The notes beneath the pieces were generated by a model, which saw nothing but the letters and a program-made list of their open reading frames with translations, had not been told where the DNA came from and ran no database searches. A stretch of DNA of 64,000 bases from Citrobacter freundii (lineage in GTDB: Bacteria > Pseudomonadota > Gammaproteobacteria > Enterobacterales > Enterobacteriaceae), in the NCBI RefSeq assembly GCF_029717145.1, contig NZ_CP099222.1, positions 2,232,001-2,296,000 of the forward strand, in the 5' to 3' direction. Shown piece by piece: positions 57,699-64,000 of this stretch. Every line of letters begins with the position of its first letter. Position 1 is the stretch's first letter. Both the position numbers and the translations under genes were made by a program.

Positions 57699-57917
57699 TT
57701 ATAAACTGCGCATGTTGTAATAAGGCACACCCAGTTCGTCGGACTTGTCGCTGCCGGCACCCATATGATTAAAATCAAACGGGGACTGCTCCTGCGTAGG
57801 AGGCATAATTATTGCGTCGCGATTATTGGGTGTTATGGGCTGCGCGGTTTGTTCCGCCATGCTCTGACCCGAAACAACAAGCAGCAGGGCCAGCATTGCA
57901 GATGACAGAAGTTTCAT
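57699..57917 (-). CDS. marB: Mar operon protein MarB
   Basis: A 72-residue protein with a signal peptide (MKLLSSAMLALLLVVSGQSMA), equal in size to E. coli MarB. It is reported to reduce marA expression indirectly and to be periplasmic. Third gene of marRAB, 30 bp after marA. Confidence 0.93.
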   Translation of the reverse strand: MKLLSSAMLALLLVVSGQSMAEQTAQPITPNNRDAIIMPPTQEQSPFDFNHMGAGSDKSDELGVPYYNMRSL

Positions 57918-57947
57918 GATTTCCTCGGTTACGTCTTTATCAGGCGA

Positions 57948-58331
57948 TTAGCAGTTACATTGATTCAGCGGATGCAAATACCGGGATTCGCCGTGCATAT
58001 TTGTCATACGGTACTTATGGGGTGGCACATCAAAATAGTTTTTGAAGGTCCGGGTCAGCGTTTGCTGAGACTCAAAGCCATAACGCTCCGCCAGGTAGAG
58101 GATCGGTTCGTTACTTTCTTTTAATTTTTGCGCTATTTCAGTCATTTTGCGGCTGCGGATGTATTGACCTAATGAATGGCCGGTTTCTTTTTTAAACATC
58201 CGTTGCAGGTGCCATTTGGAGTAACCTGAACGCTCTGACACCTTTTCCAGTGACAGCGGTGATTCAAGGTTATTCTCGATCCAGTCCAAAATGCTATGAA
58301 TAGTGATTGTGTCAGTATTGCGTCTGGACAT
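57948..58331 (-). CDS. marA: Transcriptional activator MarA (AraC/XylS family)
   Basis: A 127-residue AraC-family activator consisting only of the two helix-turn-helix units, 95 percent or more identical to E. coli MarA by eye. First recognition helix [12 protein letters not shown], second [13 protein letters not shown]. It activates efflux, porin-control and redox genes through marboxes; targets in this window are the marbox before marR and the consensus box before fumC. The ATG at 58331 has AGAGG 7 bp upstream, so it is preferred to the ATG two codons earlier. Confidence 0.96.
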   Translation of the reverse strand: MSRRNTDTITIHSILDWIENNLESPLSLEKVSERSGYSKWHLQRMFKKETGHSLGQYIRSRKMTEIAQKLKESNEPILYLAERYGFESQQTLTRTFKNYFDVPPHKYRMTNMHGESRYLHPLNQCNC

Positions 58332-58349
58332 CGTCATACCTCTTTCTGT

Positions 58350-58784
58350 TTACGGCAGGATTTTCTTAAGCAAATGCTCAAGTGTTGCCACTTCGTCCGC
58401 CGTTAAGTTTTTTGTTAGTTCCTGGTGCAGGTCTTGCCCGACTAATTGATGGCACTGCTCACAAATTGTCGCGCCATGCTCGGTGAGTTTCACCAGCACG
58501 CCGCGTTTGTCATGTGGATTAGGAAGTCTTTCAATCCAGCCTTTACAGGCCAGTCTGTCGAGCATACGCGTCAGCGCACCAAGATCGACAGACAGCACTT
58601 TTTTCAATTCAACAGGGGTGATGCACACCGCGCAGCGGATGGAGCAAAGCACCTTAAACTGCGATGCCGTGATATCCAGCGGTGACAGGTAGTCGTTTAG
58701 CAAACGATCTTTTTTCTGATTAACCATATAGATCAAACGGCCCAGTGGGATGATTTCGTTGAACAGATCACTGGTGTTTTTCAC
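58350..58784 (-). CDS. marR: Multiple antibiotic resistance repressor MarR
   Basis: A 144-residue winged-helix repressor, same length as E. coli MarR. The recognition helix region VDLGALTRMLDRL and the wing LPNPHDKRGVLVKL are intact, and Cys80, the copper/oxidation-sensing residue, appears conserved in the ACKGW segment. It starts with GTG, as in E. coli. No truncation or obvious loss-of-function change is seen, so the mar locus should be inducible rather than constitutive. Confidence 0.96.
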   Translation of the reverse strand: MKNTSDLFNEIIPLGRLIYMVNQKKDRLLNDYLSPLDITASQFKVLCSIRCAVCITPVELKKVLSVDLGALTRMLDRLACKGWIERLPNPHDKRGVLVKLTEHGATICEQCHQLVGQDLHQELTKNLTADEVATLEHLLKKILP

Positions 58785-58786
58785 AA

Positions 58787-58806
58787 TGGTTGCCCTGGCA
58801 AGTAGT
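58787..58806 (-). promoter_or_regulatory. marO site II (MarR operator)
   Basis: The palindromic core TTGCCAGGGCAA (minus strand) lies directly before the marR start codon, like site II in E. coli marO. Confidence 0.82.
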
Positions 58807-58818
58807 TAGTCACGGCTG

Positions 58819-58847
58819 ATATTATTGCTTAGGCAAATATAAGTCAA
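58819..58847 (-). promoter_or_regulatory. marRAB promoter with marO site I
   Basis: On the minus strand TTGACT and TAATAT are spaced by 17 bp, a near-ideal sigma-70 promoter. The MarR site I core TTGCCTAAGCAA (58825-58836) lies between them, so bound MarR should block polymerase. Confidence 0.88.
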
Positions 58848-58863
58848 ATGAATGGGTCGGCAA

Positions 58864-58882
58864 ATGCCACGTTTTGCTAAAA
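58864..58882. promoter_or_regulatory. marbox of the mar operon
   Basis: ATGCCACGTTTTGCTAAAA matches the E. coli mar operon marbox in all but its last base. It lies about 17 bp upstream of the -35, the place where MarA, SoxS and Rob activate the operon. Confidence 0.88.
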
Positions 58883-58953
58883 CATCAGCACCTGGCTAAC
58901 CGTACGTTCGTTTCAATATTTTGATTTCACAGGCTTATGCGTAGAGGAGAAAA

Positions 58954-58983
58954 ATGAATCCTTACATCGCGAAAATGGCTTAA
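58954..58983 (+). other. Possible 9-codon leader ORF before marC
   Basis: MNPYIAKMA followed by a stop, with a strong GAGGAGAAAA ribosome-binding site, lies 57 bp before marC. It may be a leader peptide, or only a decoy. I know of no description; conservation has not been checked. Confidence 0.35.
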
Positions 58984-59040
58984 ACGGGTGTTTTCACCGT
59001 ATACTTGCCGTTGACGATTAACGCACAGGAAAGATGAATT

Positions 59041-59706
59041 ATGATGGATTTGTTTAAGGCCATAGGTCTGGGACTGGTTGTCCTGTTACCGTTGGCGAAC
59101 CCGTTAACCACCGTGGCGTTGTTCCTCGGCCTTGCCGGCAATATGAACAGCGCAGAGCGTAACCGTCAGTCATTAATGGCGTCTGTCTACGTGTTTTCCA
59201 TCATGATGGTGGCGTACTATGCCGGGCAGGTGGTGATGAATACCTTCGGGATTTCGATTCCCGGATTGCGTATTGCGGGTGGGTTAATCGTTGCGTTTAT
59301 CGGCTTTCGGATGCTGTTCCCGCAGCAGAAGGCGCACGACTCTCCGGAAGCGAGAAGTAAGTCAGAAGAACTTGTAGACGAACCGACGGCCAATATTGCC
59401 TTCGTGCCGCTGGCAATGCCCAGTACTGCCGGTCCGGGTACCATTGCGATGATCATCAGTTCGGCCTCGACCGTACGTCAAGGCTCTGAGTTTCCGGACT
59501 GGGTTATTATGGTCGCTCCACCGATCATTTTTGCGGTGATCGGGGTCATTCTGTGGGGCTGCCTGCGCAGTTCAGGCGGAATTATGCGTCTGGTCGGCAA
59601 AGGGGGCATTGAAGCGATTTCCCGTCTGATGGGCTTTTTGCTGGTGTGTATGGGCGTGCAGTTTATTATTAATGGCGTACTGGAAATTATCAAAACCTAC
59701 GCATAA
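59041..59706 (+). CDS. marC: UPF0056 family membrane protein MarC
   Basis: A 221-residue inner-membrane protein with six transmembrane segments, same length as E. coli MarC. It is divergent from marRAB but shown not to affect drug resistance in E. coli. Function unknown. The last codons lie in a 13-bp unit repeated three times past the stop codon (59692-59730). Confidence 0.94.
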   Translation: MMDLFKAIGLGLVVLLPLANPLTTVALFLGLAGNMNSAERNRQSLMASVYVFSIMMVAYYAGQVVMNTFGISIPGLRIAGGLIVAFIGFRMLFPQQKAHDSPEARSKSEELVDEPTANIAFVPLAMPSTAGPGTIAMIISSASTVRQGSEFPDWVIMVAPPIIFAVIGVILWGCLRSSGGIMRLVGKGGIEAISRLMGFLLVCMGVQFIINGVLEIIKTYA

Positions 59707-59730
59707 AACCTACGCATAAAACCTACGCTT
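59692..59730 (+). repeat. 13-bp unit repeated three times at the marC stop codon
   Basis: AAAACCTACGCAT occurs at 59692-59704 and 59705-59717, and as AAAACCTACGCTT at 59718-59730. The marC stop codon falls at the first-second junction, so later units are untranslated. Confidence 0.93.
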
Positions 59731-59768
59731 AAAAAAAGGGTCCGGTATAGTCTACCGGACCCTTTTTT
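59731..59768. terminator. Bidirectional terminator between marC and sotB
   Basis: A stem of at least 12 bp (AAGGGTCCGGTA and its complement) flanked by A and T runs serves both converging genes. Confidence 0.92.
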
Positions 59769-59772
59769 ATGG

Positions 59773-60963
59773 CTAGTTAGGCTGTTCTTCCAGCGCGACC
59801 GGCCACTTGCGAAAGATAATCACGGACCATATCAGCGCAGCCAGTGCGGGTATCGCACCGATGTAACCGATTGTGGACATCGACCAGTGCAAACTGACCT
59901 GATTTCCCACCAGTGCGCCCGCGCCGATACCCAGATTAAAGATCCCGGAAAACAGCGCCATGGCGACGTCGGTGGCATCGGGTGCCAGCGCAAGCACTTT
60001 CACCTGCATCCCCAGACCTATCACCATAATGGCCACACCCCAGAAAATACTCAGTATGGCGAGGTGCATCTCGCTGTCAGCGGCTGGTAATAGCAGCACC
60101 AGGCACACCGTCAGTAACGCGATAGCCGCACTTATCAGCCCGGATGCATGCTGATTACCCAGCTTGCCAAAGATGAGGCTGCCGATAATGCCCGCCGCAC
60201 CCAGAACCAGTAACAACACGGTCGCAAAATTGGCACTCAGTCCGGCAACGGTCTGAACAAAGGGTTCTATATAGCTGTAAGCCGTGTAGTGCGCGGTGAC
60301 TACAATGACCGTCAGTAAATAAATGCTCATCAGCGCCGGGCGGCGAAACAGCAGCGGCAGGCTTTTTAGCGAGCCTGAATGCTCACTGGGTAGTTTTGGC
60401 AGCAGTTTAATCAGACAGAGCAAGGTGACTAATGCGGCGACGCCGATAGCGAAGAAGGTTGTGCGCCAGCCAAAATACTGGCCGACGATACGGCCAATAG
60501 GCAGACCCAGCACCATCGCCAGCGCGGTCCCGGTAGCAATCAGGCTCAACGCCTGCGCACGTTTGCCGGCGGGTGCCATGCGAATCGCTAATGACGCGGT
60601 AATCGACCAGAAAATGGCGTGTGCGAAGGCAATACCAATACGGCTAATGACCAGCACGGTAAAGTTCCATGCCAGGAAAGAGAGCACATGACTGGCGATA
60701 AACAGCGCGAAAAGGCAAATCAGAAGTTTGCGTCGCTCCACCTGACTGGTAAGCAGCATAAACGGCAGTGACATCAGGGCAACGACCCAGGCATAGATGG
60801 TCAGCATGATCCCGACCTGCGCTGTTTGCATATTAAAGCTTTGCGCGATGTCGGAGAGCAAACCGACGGGAACAAACTCCGTGGTATTGAAAATAAAAGC
60901 GGCAATAGCCAGCGTAACGACCCGTAGCCACGCGACCTTGCGGGAAACAGTGTGTGTTGTCAT
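59773..60963 (-). CDS. sotB: MFS sugar efflux transporter SotB
   Basis: A 396-residue DHA1-type major-facilitator exporter, same length as E. coli SotB (YdeA). Twelve transmembrane segments; the N-terminal [20 protein letters not shown] helix is characteristic. It exports arabinose and IPTG-like sugars in E. coli. Convergent with marC. Confidence 0.94.
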   Translation of the reverse strand: MTTHTVSRKVAWLRVVTLAIAAFIFNTTEFVPVGLLSDIAQSFNMQTAQVGIMLTIYAWVVALMSLPFMLLTSQVERRKLLICLFALFIASHVLSFLAWNFTVLVISRIGIAFAHAIFWSITASLAIRMAPAGKRAQALSLIATGTALAMVLGLPIGRIVGQYFGWRTTFFAIGVAALVTLLCLIKLLPKLPSEHSGSLKSLPLLFRRPALMSIYLLTVIVVTAHYTAYSYIEPFVQTVAGLSANFATVLLLVLGAAGIIGSLIFGKLGNQHASGLISAAIALLTVCLVLLLPAADSEMHLAILSIFWGVAIMVIGLGMQVKVLALAPDATDVAMALFSGIFNLGIGAGALVGNQVSLHWSMSTIGYIGAIPALAALIWSVIIFRKWPVALEEQPN

Positions 60964-61083
60964 ATCAAATAAATTGGATTAGCTGCGAAAAGGTGAGGTC
61001 ACGATCTTAAAACGGTTACTGGTGAAAATACAATCATTTCGTGATTCAAATCACATTTTATGCCTGATACCTGGAAAGGAGGG

Positions 61084-61106
61084 CCGGGTGAGCTTGCGTC
61101 ACCCGG
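61084..61106 (-). terminator. Hairpin after yneJ
   Basis: An 8-bp perfect stem, CCGGGTGA / TCACCCGG, with a 7-nt loop. The following T content is low, so it is a weak terminator call. Confidence 0.5.
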
Positions 61107-61112
61107 CGTCAG

Positions 61113-61988
61113 CTAATCTGCATTCTGCGCCAGTTGGGGGTTCAACACCTCAATAAATGCTTCCAGCTGTCGCGTCATCGCTCCCCGACGCCAGACCAGC
61201 CATGTATTGAGCCAACGCCAGTTTTCACTCAACGGCCAGGCGTTAACTTGATGGTGTCCCGGCATACTTTCCAGCATCGATCGCGGAATCAGCGCAATTC
61301 CCGCCCCGGCAATCACGCAGGCGAGCATGCCGTGATACGACTCCATTTCATGGATGGTGCCCGGCATTGCGCGATCGGCGTGAAACCAGCTTTCAAAATG
61401 GCGGCGGTAAGAGCAGTTCGCGCGAAAGGCATAAATACTGCAGCCGTTAACGTCGCTGGCCCGCTGTATGGGGGCGTGTCCGTGAGGGGTAACGATCATC
61501 ATCTCCTCAAGGTAGACCGGCATGCCTTCCAGTCCCGGGTGGGTGATCGGGCCATCGACAAAGGCGGCGCTCAGCGTCCCCTCCAGTACACCGTCCAGCA
61601 TGGTGCCTGAAGGCCCTGTAGCCAACGCAAACTGGATTTTAGGGTAGCGTCGATTATATTCAGCCAGCGTCGCGGGAATGCGTACGGCAGCGGTGCTTTC
61701 CAGCGAACCGAGAGAGAACAGTCCCTGCGGCTCATCGCCAGCAACGACCATACGTGCTTCCTCTACCAGGGCAAGGATCCGCTGGCTATAGCGCAAAAAA
61801 TTGTGCCCGGACGGGGAAAGTCGCAGGCGCTGGTTTTCACGAATAAACAGATCGACGCCAAGGTCGGCTTCAAGCTGGCGAATACGCGTGGTGAGATTGG
61901 ACGGCACACGATGTACCTTCGCAGCGGCCTGCGTAATGCTGCCGGTTTCCGCCACCGCATTGAACATTTCCAGTTGCGTCAGATCCAT
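61113..61988 (-). CDS. yneJ: LysR-family regulator YneJ (PtrR)
   Basis: A 291-residue LysR-type regulator. The winged helix is at residues 1-60 ([20 protein letters not shown], then [16 protein letters not shown]). In E. coli it controls the divergent sad gene and putrescine use. Here too it is divergent from sad, with 102 bp between the starts. Confidence 0.94.
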   Translation of the reverse strand: MDLTQLEMFNAVAETGSITQAAAKVHRVPSNLTTRIRQLEADLGVDLFIRENQRLRLSPSGHNFLRYSQRILALVEEARMVVAGDEPQGLFSLGSLESTAAVRIPATLAEYNRRYPKIQFALATGPSGTMLDGVLEGTLSAAFVDGPITHPGLEGMPVYLEEMMIVTPHGHAPIQRASDVNGCSIYAFRANCSYRRHFESWFHADRAMPGTIHEMESYHGMLACVIAGAGIALIPRSMLESMPGHHQVNAWPLSENWRWLNTWLVWRRGAMTRQLEAFIEVLNPQLAQNAD

Positions 61989-62090
61989 TATTTTTCTCTA
62001 TTCGTGAATGGTGTAGTTAATATTATTCATTTTTCAGAAAGAGTAAATACGCTCATGATATGACCATACCCTGCAAAAAGAGAGACAGCT

Positions 62091-63479
62091 ATGACCATCA
62101 CATCAGCAACACATGCGATTTCCGTCAATCCTGTGAACGGCGAAAGGTTAACGGCGATGCCGTGGGCTAGTCGGGATGAGATTGCCCATGCGCTTGATCT
62201 GGCCGCCAGTGGATTTAATGAATGGAAACACACCACCGTGGCGCATCGGGCGCAGATGCTGCGCAAGGTTGGGCACGCTCTGCGCCAGCGTGCGGAAGAG
62301 ATGGCGCAGTGTATCTCTCGGGAAATGGGGAAACCGATAAAACAGGCTCGTGCAGAAGTGGCGAAATCCGCGGCGCTGTGTGACTGGTATGCAGAGCATG
62401 GACCTTTGATGCTTAATCCTGAACCAACACAGGTGGAGAATAACCAGGCGGTGATCGAATATCGTCCTCTGGGCACTATTCTGGCCGTTATGCCGTGGAA
62501 CTTCCCGCTGTGGCAGGTCATGCGCGGTGCAGTGCCTATTTTACTGGCCGGGAATGGTTACCTGTTAAAGCACGCACCGAATGTAACCGGGTGTGCCGGT
62601 ATTATTGCGCAGGCGTTTGCTGATGCCGGTATCCCGCAGGGGGTATATGGCTGGGTGAATGCCGATAACTCGGGCGTTAGCCAGATAATCAACGATCCGC
62701 GTATTGCCGCCGTTACGGTAACGGGAAGTGTGCGAGCCGGGGCGGCAATTGGTGCTCAGGCGGGGGCGGCGCTGAAGAAATGCGTGCTTGAACTGGGTGG
62801 ATCCGATCCGTTCATTGTCCTTAACGATGCTGACCTCGATCTGGCCGTGAAGGCGGCAGTCGCCGGTCGTTATCAGAATACCGGGCAGGTTTGTGCGGCA
62901 GCGAAACGTTTTATTGTTGAGGAAGGGATTGCGGCAGAATTTACTCAGCGTTTTGTGGCGGCGGCCAGTGCGCTAAAAATGGGCGATCCTCTGAATGAGG
63001 AAAACGATCTCGGCCCAATGGCACGCGTTGATCTGCGTGATGAACTGCATCAGCAGGTTGAGGCTTCGCTGGCTCAAGGGGCGACGTTGTTACTCGGTGG
63101 CGAAAAAATTGCCGGAAAAGGTAACTACTATGCCATCACGGTTCTTGGCGACGTGACACCTGAGATGACCGCTTTCCGCCAGGAATTGTTCGGCCCGGTA
63201 GCAGCAATTACCGTTGCGAAGAACGCAGAGCATGCGTTAGTACTGGCGAATGAGAGTGATTTTGGCTTGTCGGCAACGATTTTCACCGCTGATGAGACGC
63301 TGGCGCAGAATATGGCTGCACGCCTGGAATGTGGCGGGGTATTTATCAATGGTTATAGTGCCAGTGATGCCCGCGTTGCGTTTGGCGGGGTGAAGAAAAG
63401 CGGTTTTGGTCGGGAGCTTTCGCACTTTGGCCTGCATGAGTTTTGTAACGTGCAGACCGTCTGGAAAAACCGTATCTAA
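62091..63479 (+). CDS. sad: Succinate semialdehyde dehydrogenase Sad
   Basis: A 462-residue aldehyde dehydrogenase, same length as E. coli Sad (YneI). The catalytic Glu is in LELGGSDPF (about residue 228) and the catalytic Cys in NTGQVCAAAKRF (about 262). It oxidises succinate semialdehyde to succinate, the last step of putrescine and GABA degradation. glsB follows about 117 bp later, as in E. coli. Confidence 0.95.
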   Translation: MTITSATHAISVNPVNGERLTAMPWASRDEIAHALDLAASGFNEWKHTTVAHRAQMLRKVGHALRQRAEEMAQCISREMGKPIKQARAEVAKSAALCDWYAEHGPLMLNPEPTQVENNQAVIEYRPLGTILAVMPWNFPLWQVMRGAVPILLAGNGYLLKHAPNVTGCAGIIAQAFADAGIPQGVYGWVNADNSGVSQIINDPRIAAVTVTGSVRAGAAIGAQAGAALKKCVLELGGSDPFIVLNDADLDLAVKAAVAGRYQNTGQVCAAAKRFIVEEGIAAEFTQRFVAAASALKMGDPLNEENDLGPMARVDLRDELHQQVEASLAQGATLLLGGEKIAGKGNYYAITVLGDVTPEMTAFRQELFGPVAAITVAKNAEHALVLANESDFGLSATIFTADETLAQNMAARLECGGVFINGYSASDARVAFGGVKKSGFGRELSHFGLHEFCNVQTVWKNRI

Positions 63480-63596
63480 TCTTCAGGGTGTCTCCACACG
63501 GGACACCCGTCCACGCATATCATCTGCATCCTGACGCGGTGCATTCAGCTCTGTTATACTCGCAGGCCTTTCAGACCTGCGAGCAAGGAGCATGTT

Positions 63597-64000
63597 GTGG
63601 CCAGGGCCATGGACAATTCAATCTTAGAAACCATTGTGCAGCAGGTTCGCCCGCTGATTGGTCAGGGGAAGGTCGCTGACTACATCCCCGCATTAGCCTC
63701 CGTTGATGGTTCCAAACTGGGTATTGCCATTTGTACCGTTGATGGTCAGCACTATCAGGCGGGTGATGCGCAAGAACGTTTTTCAATTCAGTCGATCTCG
63801 AAGGTGCTCAGTCTGGTGGTGGCGATGCGTCATTATCAGGAAGATGAGATCTGGCAGCGAGTAGGCAAAGATCCGTCAGGACATCCGTTTAACTCTCTGG
63901 TACAGCTGGAAATGGAGCAAGGAATACCGCGCAACCCGTTTATTAATGCCGGGGCGCTGGTGGTTTGCGACATGCTGCAGGGGCGTCTGAGTGCGCCACG
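63597..64000 (+). CDS. glsB: Glutaminase 2 (GlsB), 3' part outside the window
   Basis: The first 134 codons of a glutaminase like E. coli GlsB (YneH, 308 residues), cut by the window end. The active-site Ser-x-x-Lys is in [14 protein letters not shown] (about residue 66). It converts glutamine to glutamate and ammonia. The GTG at 63597 has an AAGGAG site 6 bp upstream and gives [10 protein letters not shown], parallel to E. coli MAVAMDNAIL. Confidence 0.95.
   Translation, partial: MARAMDNSILETIVQQVRPLIGQGKVADYIPALASVDGSKLGIAICTVDGQHYQAGDAQERFSIQSISKVLSLVVAMRHYQEDEIWQRVGKDPSGHPFNSLVQLEMEQGIPRNPFINAGALVVCDMLQGRLSAP

Noticed and set aside
58350..58784. Possible loss-of-function mutation in marR
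   Set aside because: The frame is full length with intact DNA-binding regions and both operator sites; nothing indicates a broken repressor.

Overview
This window is chromosomal DNA of an Enterobacteriaceae species close to Escherichia, Salmonella and Citrobacter. A Citrobacter-like genome fits best, but the sequence alone does not fix the species. The backbone follows the E. coli terminus-region order almost gene for gene: malI, ydgA, manA, fumA, fumC, tus, rstB, (insert), rstA, ydgC, folM, ydgI, ydgH, pntAB, tqsA, mdtUJI, ydgD, asr, (island), ynfM, ynfL, mlc, ynfK, clcB, dmsD, ynfHGE, ynfDC, speG, ynfB, ynfA, rspAB, ydfJ, ydfI, ydfZ, ydfH, ydfG, dcp, dgcZ, mgrR, mgtS, ydeE, eamA, marBAR, marC, sotB, yneJ, sad, glsB (cut by the window end). 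The tus gene with its adjoining Ter site places the window in the replication-terminus domain.

Layout. 1-9.7 kb: sugar and TCA-cycle genes (MalI repressor, ManA, fumarases FumA and FumC), then tus-Ter and the sensor kinase rstB. 9.7-14.7 kb: an accessory block separates rstB from its response regulator gene rstA. It carries an exported NTF2/SgcJ-like protein, an APH(6)-type phosphotransferase homologue, a NiCoT nickel/cobalt permease and a TcyP-like symporter. 14.7-26.3 kb: rstA, folM, a basic amino-acid antiporter, transhydrogenase pntAB, tqsA, the spermidine exporter mdtJI with its upstream small ORF, a secreted protease and the acid-shock gene asr, whose promoter has a clear RstA box. 26.4-31.2 kb: an M32 carboxypeptidase gene whose 5' end was replaced by an integrated element. 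The remnant holds an integrase fragment, an IS3-family element with four tandem copies of its right end, a truncated DUF4145 gene, a 26-bp direct repeat and the displaced original 5' end. A CPBP-family membrane protein gene behind a Fur-like box follows. 31.2-43.7 kb: ynfM/ynfL, the Mlc repressor with its own operator, clcB, the anaerobic Ynf selenate/DMSO reductase operon (only one catalytic subunit) behind an FNR-like box, and speG. 43.8-50.7 kb: the rsp sugar-acid cluster (rspA, rspB, ydfJ, ydfI, ydfH), uninterrupted here although ydfJ is broken by the Qin prophage in E. coli K-12. 50.8-64 kb: ydfG, dcp, dgcZ, the PhoP-type mgrR/mgtS pair, the mar locus with intact operators and marbox, sotB, and yneJ/sad/glsB.

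Several regulators have recognisable targets inside the window: MalI (site beside malI), Mlc (site beside mlc), MarA (marbox at marR and a full consensus box at fumC), RstA (asr promoter) and probably RspR/YdfH (one motif shared by the rspA and ydfI promoters). PhoP-type boxes precede mgtS and rstA. No rRNA, tRNA or CRISPR array was seen. The most unusual region is 27.8-30.3 kb; the least explained is 9.7-14.7 kb.
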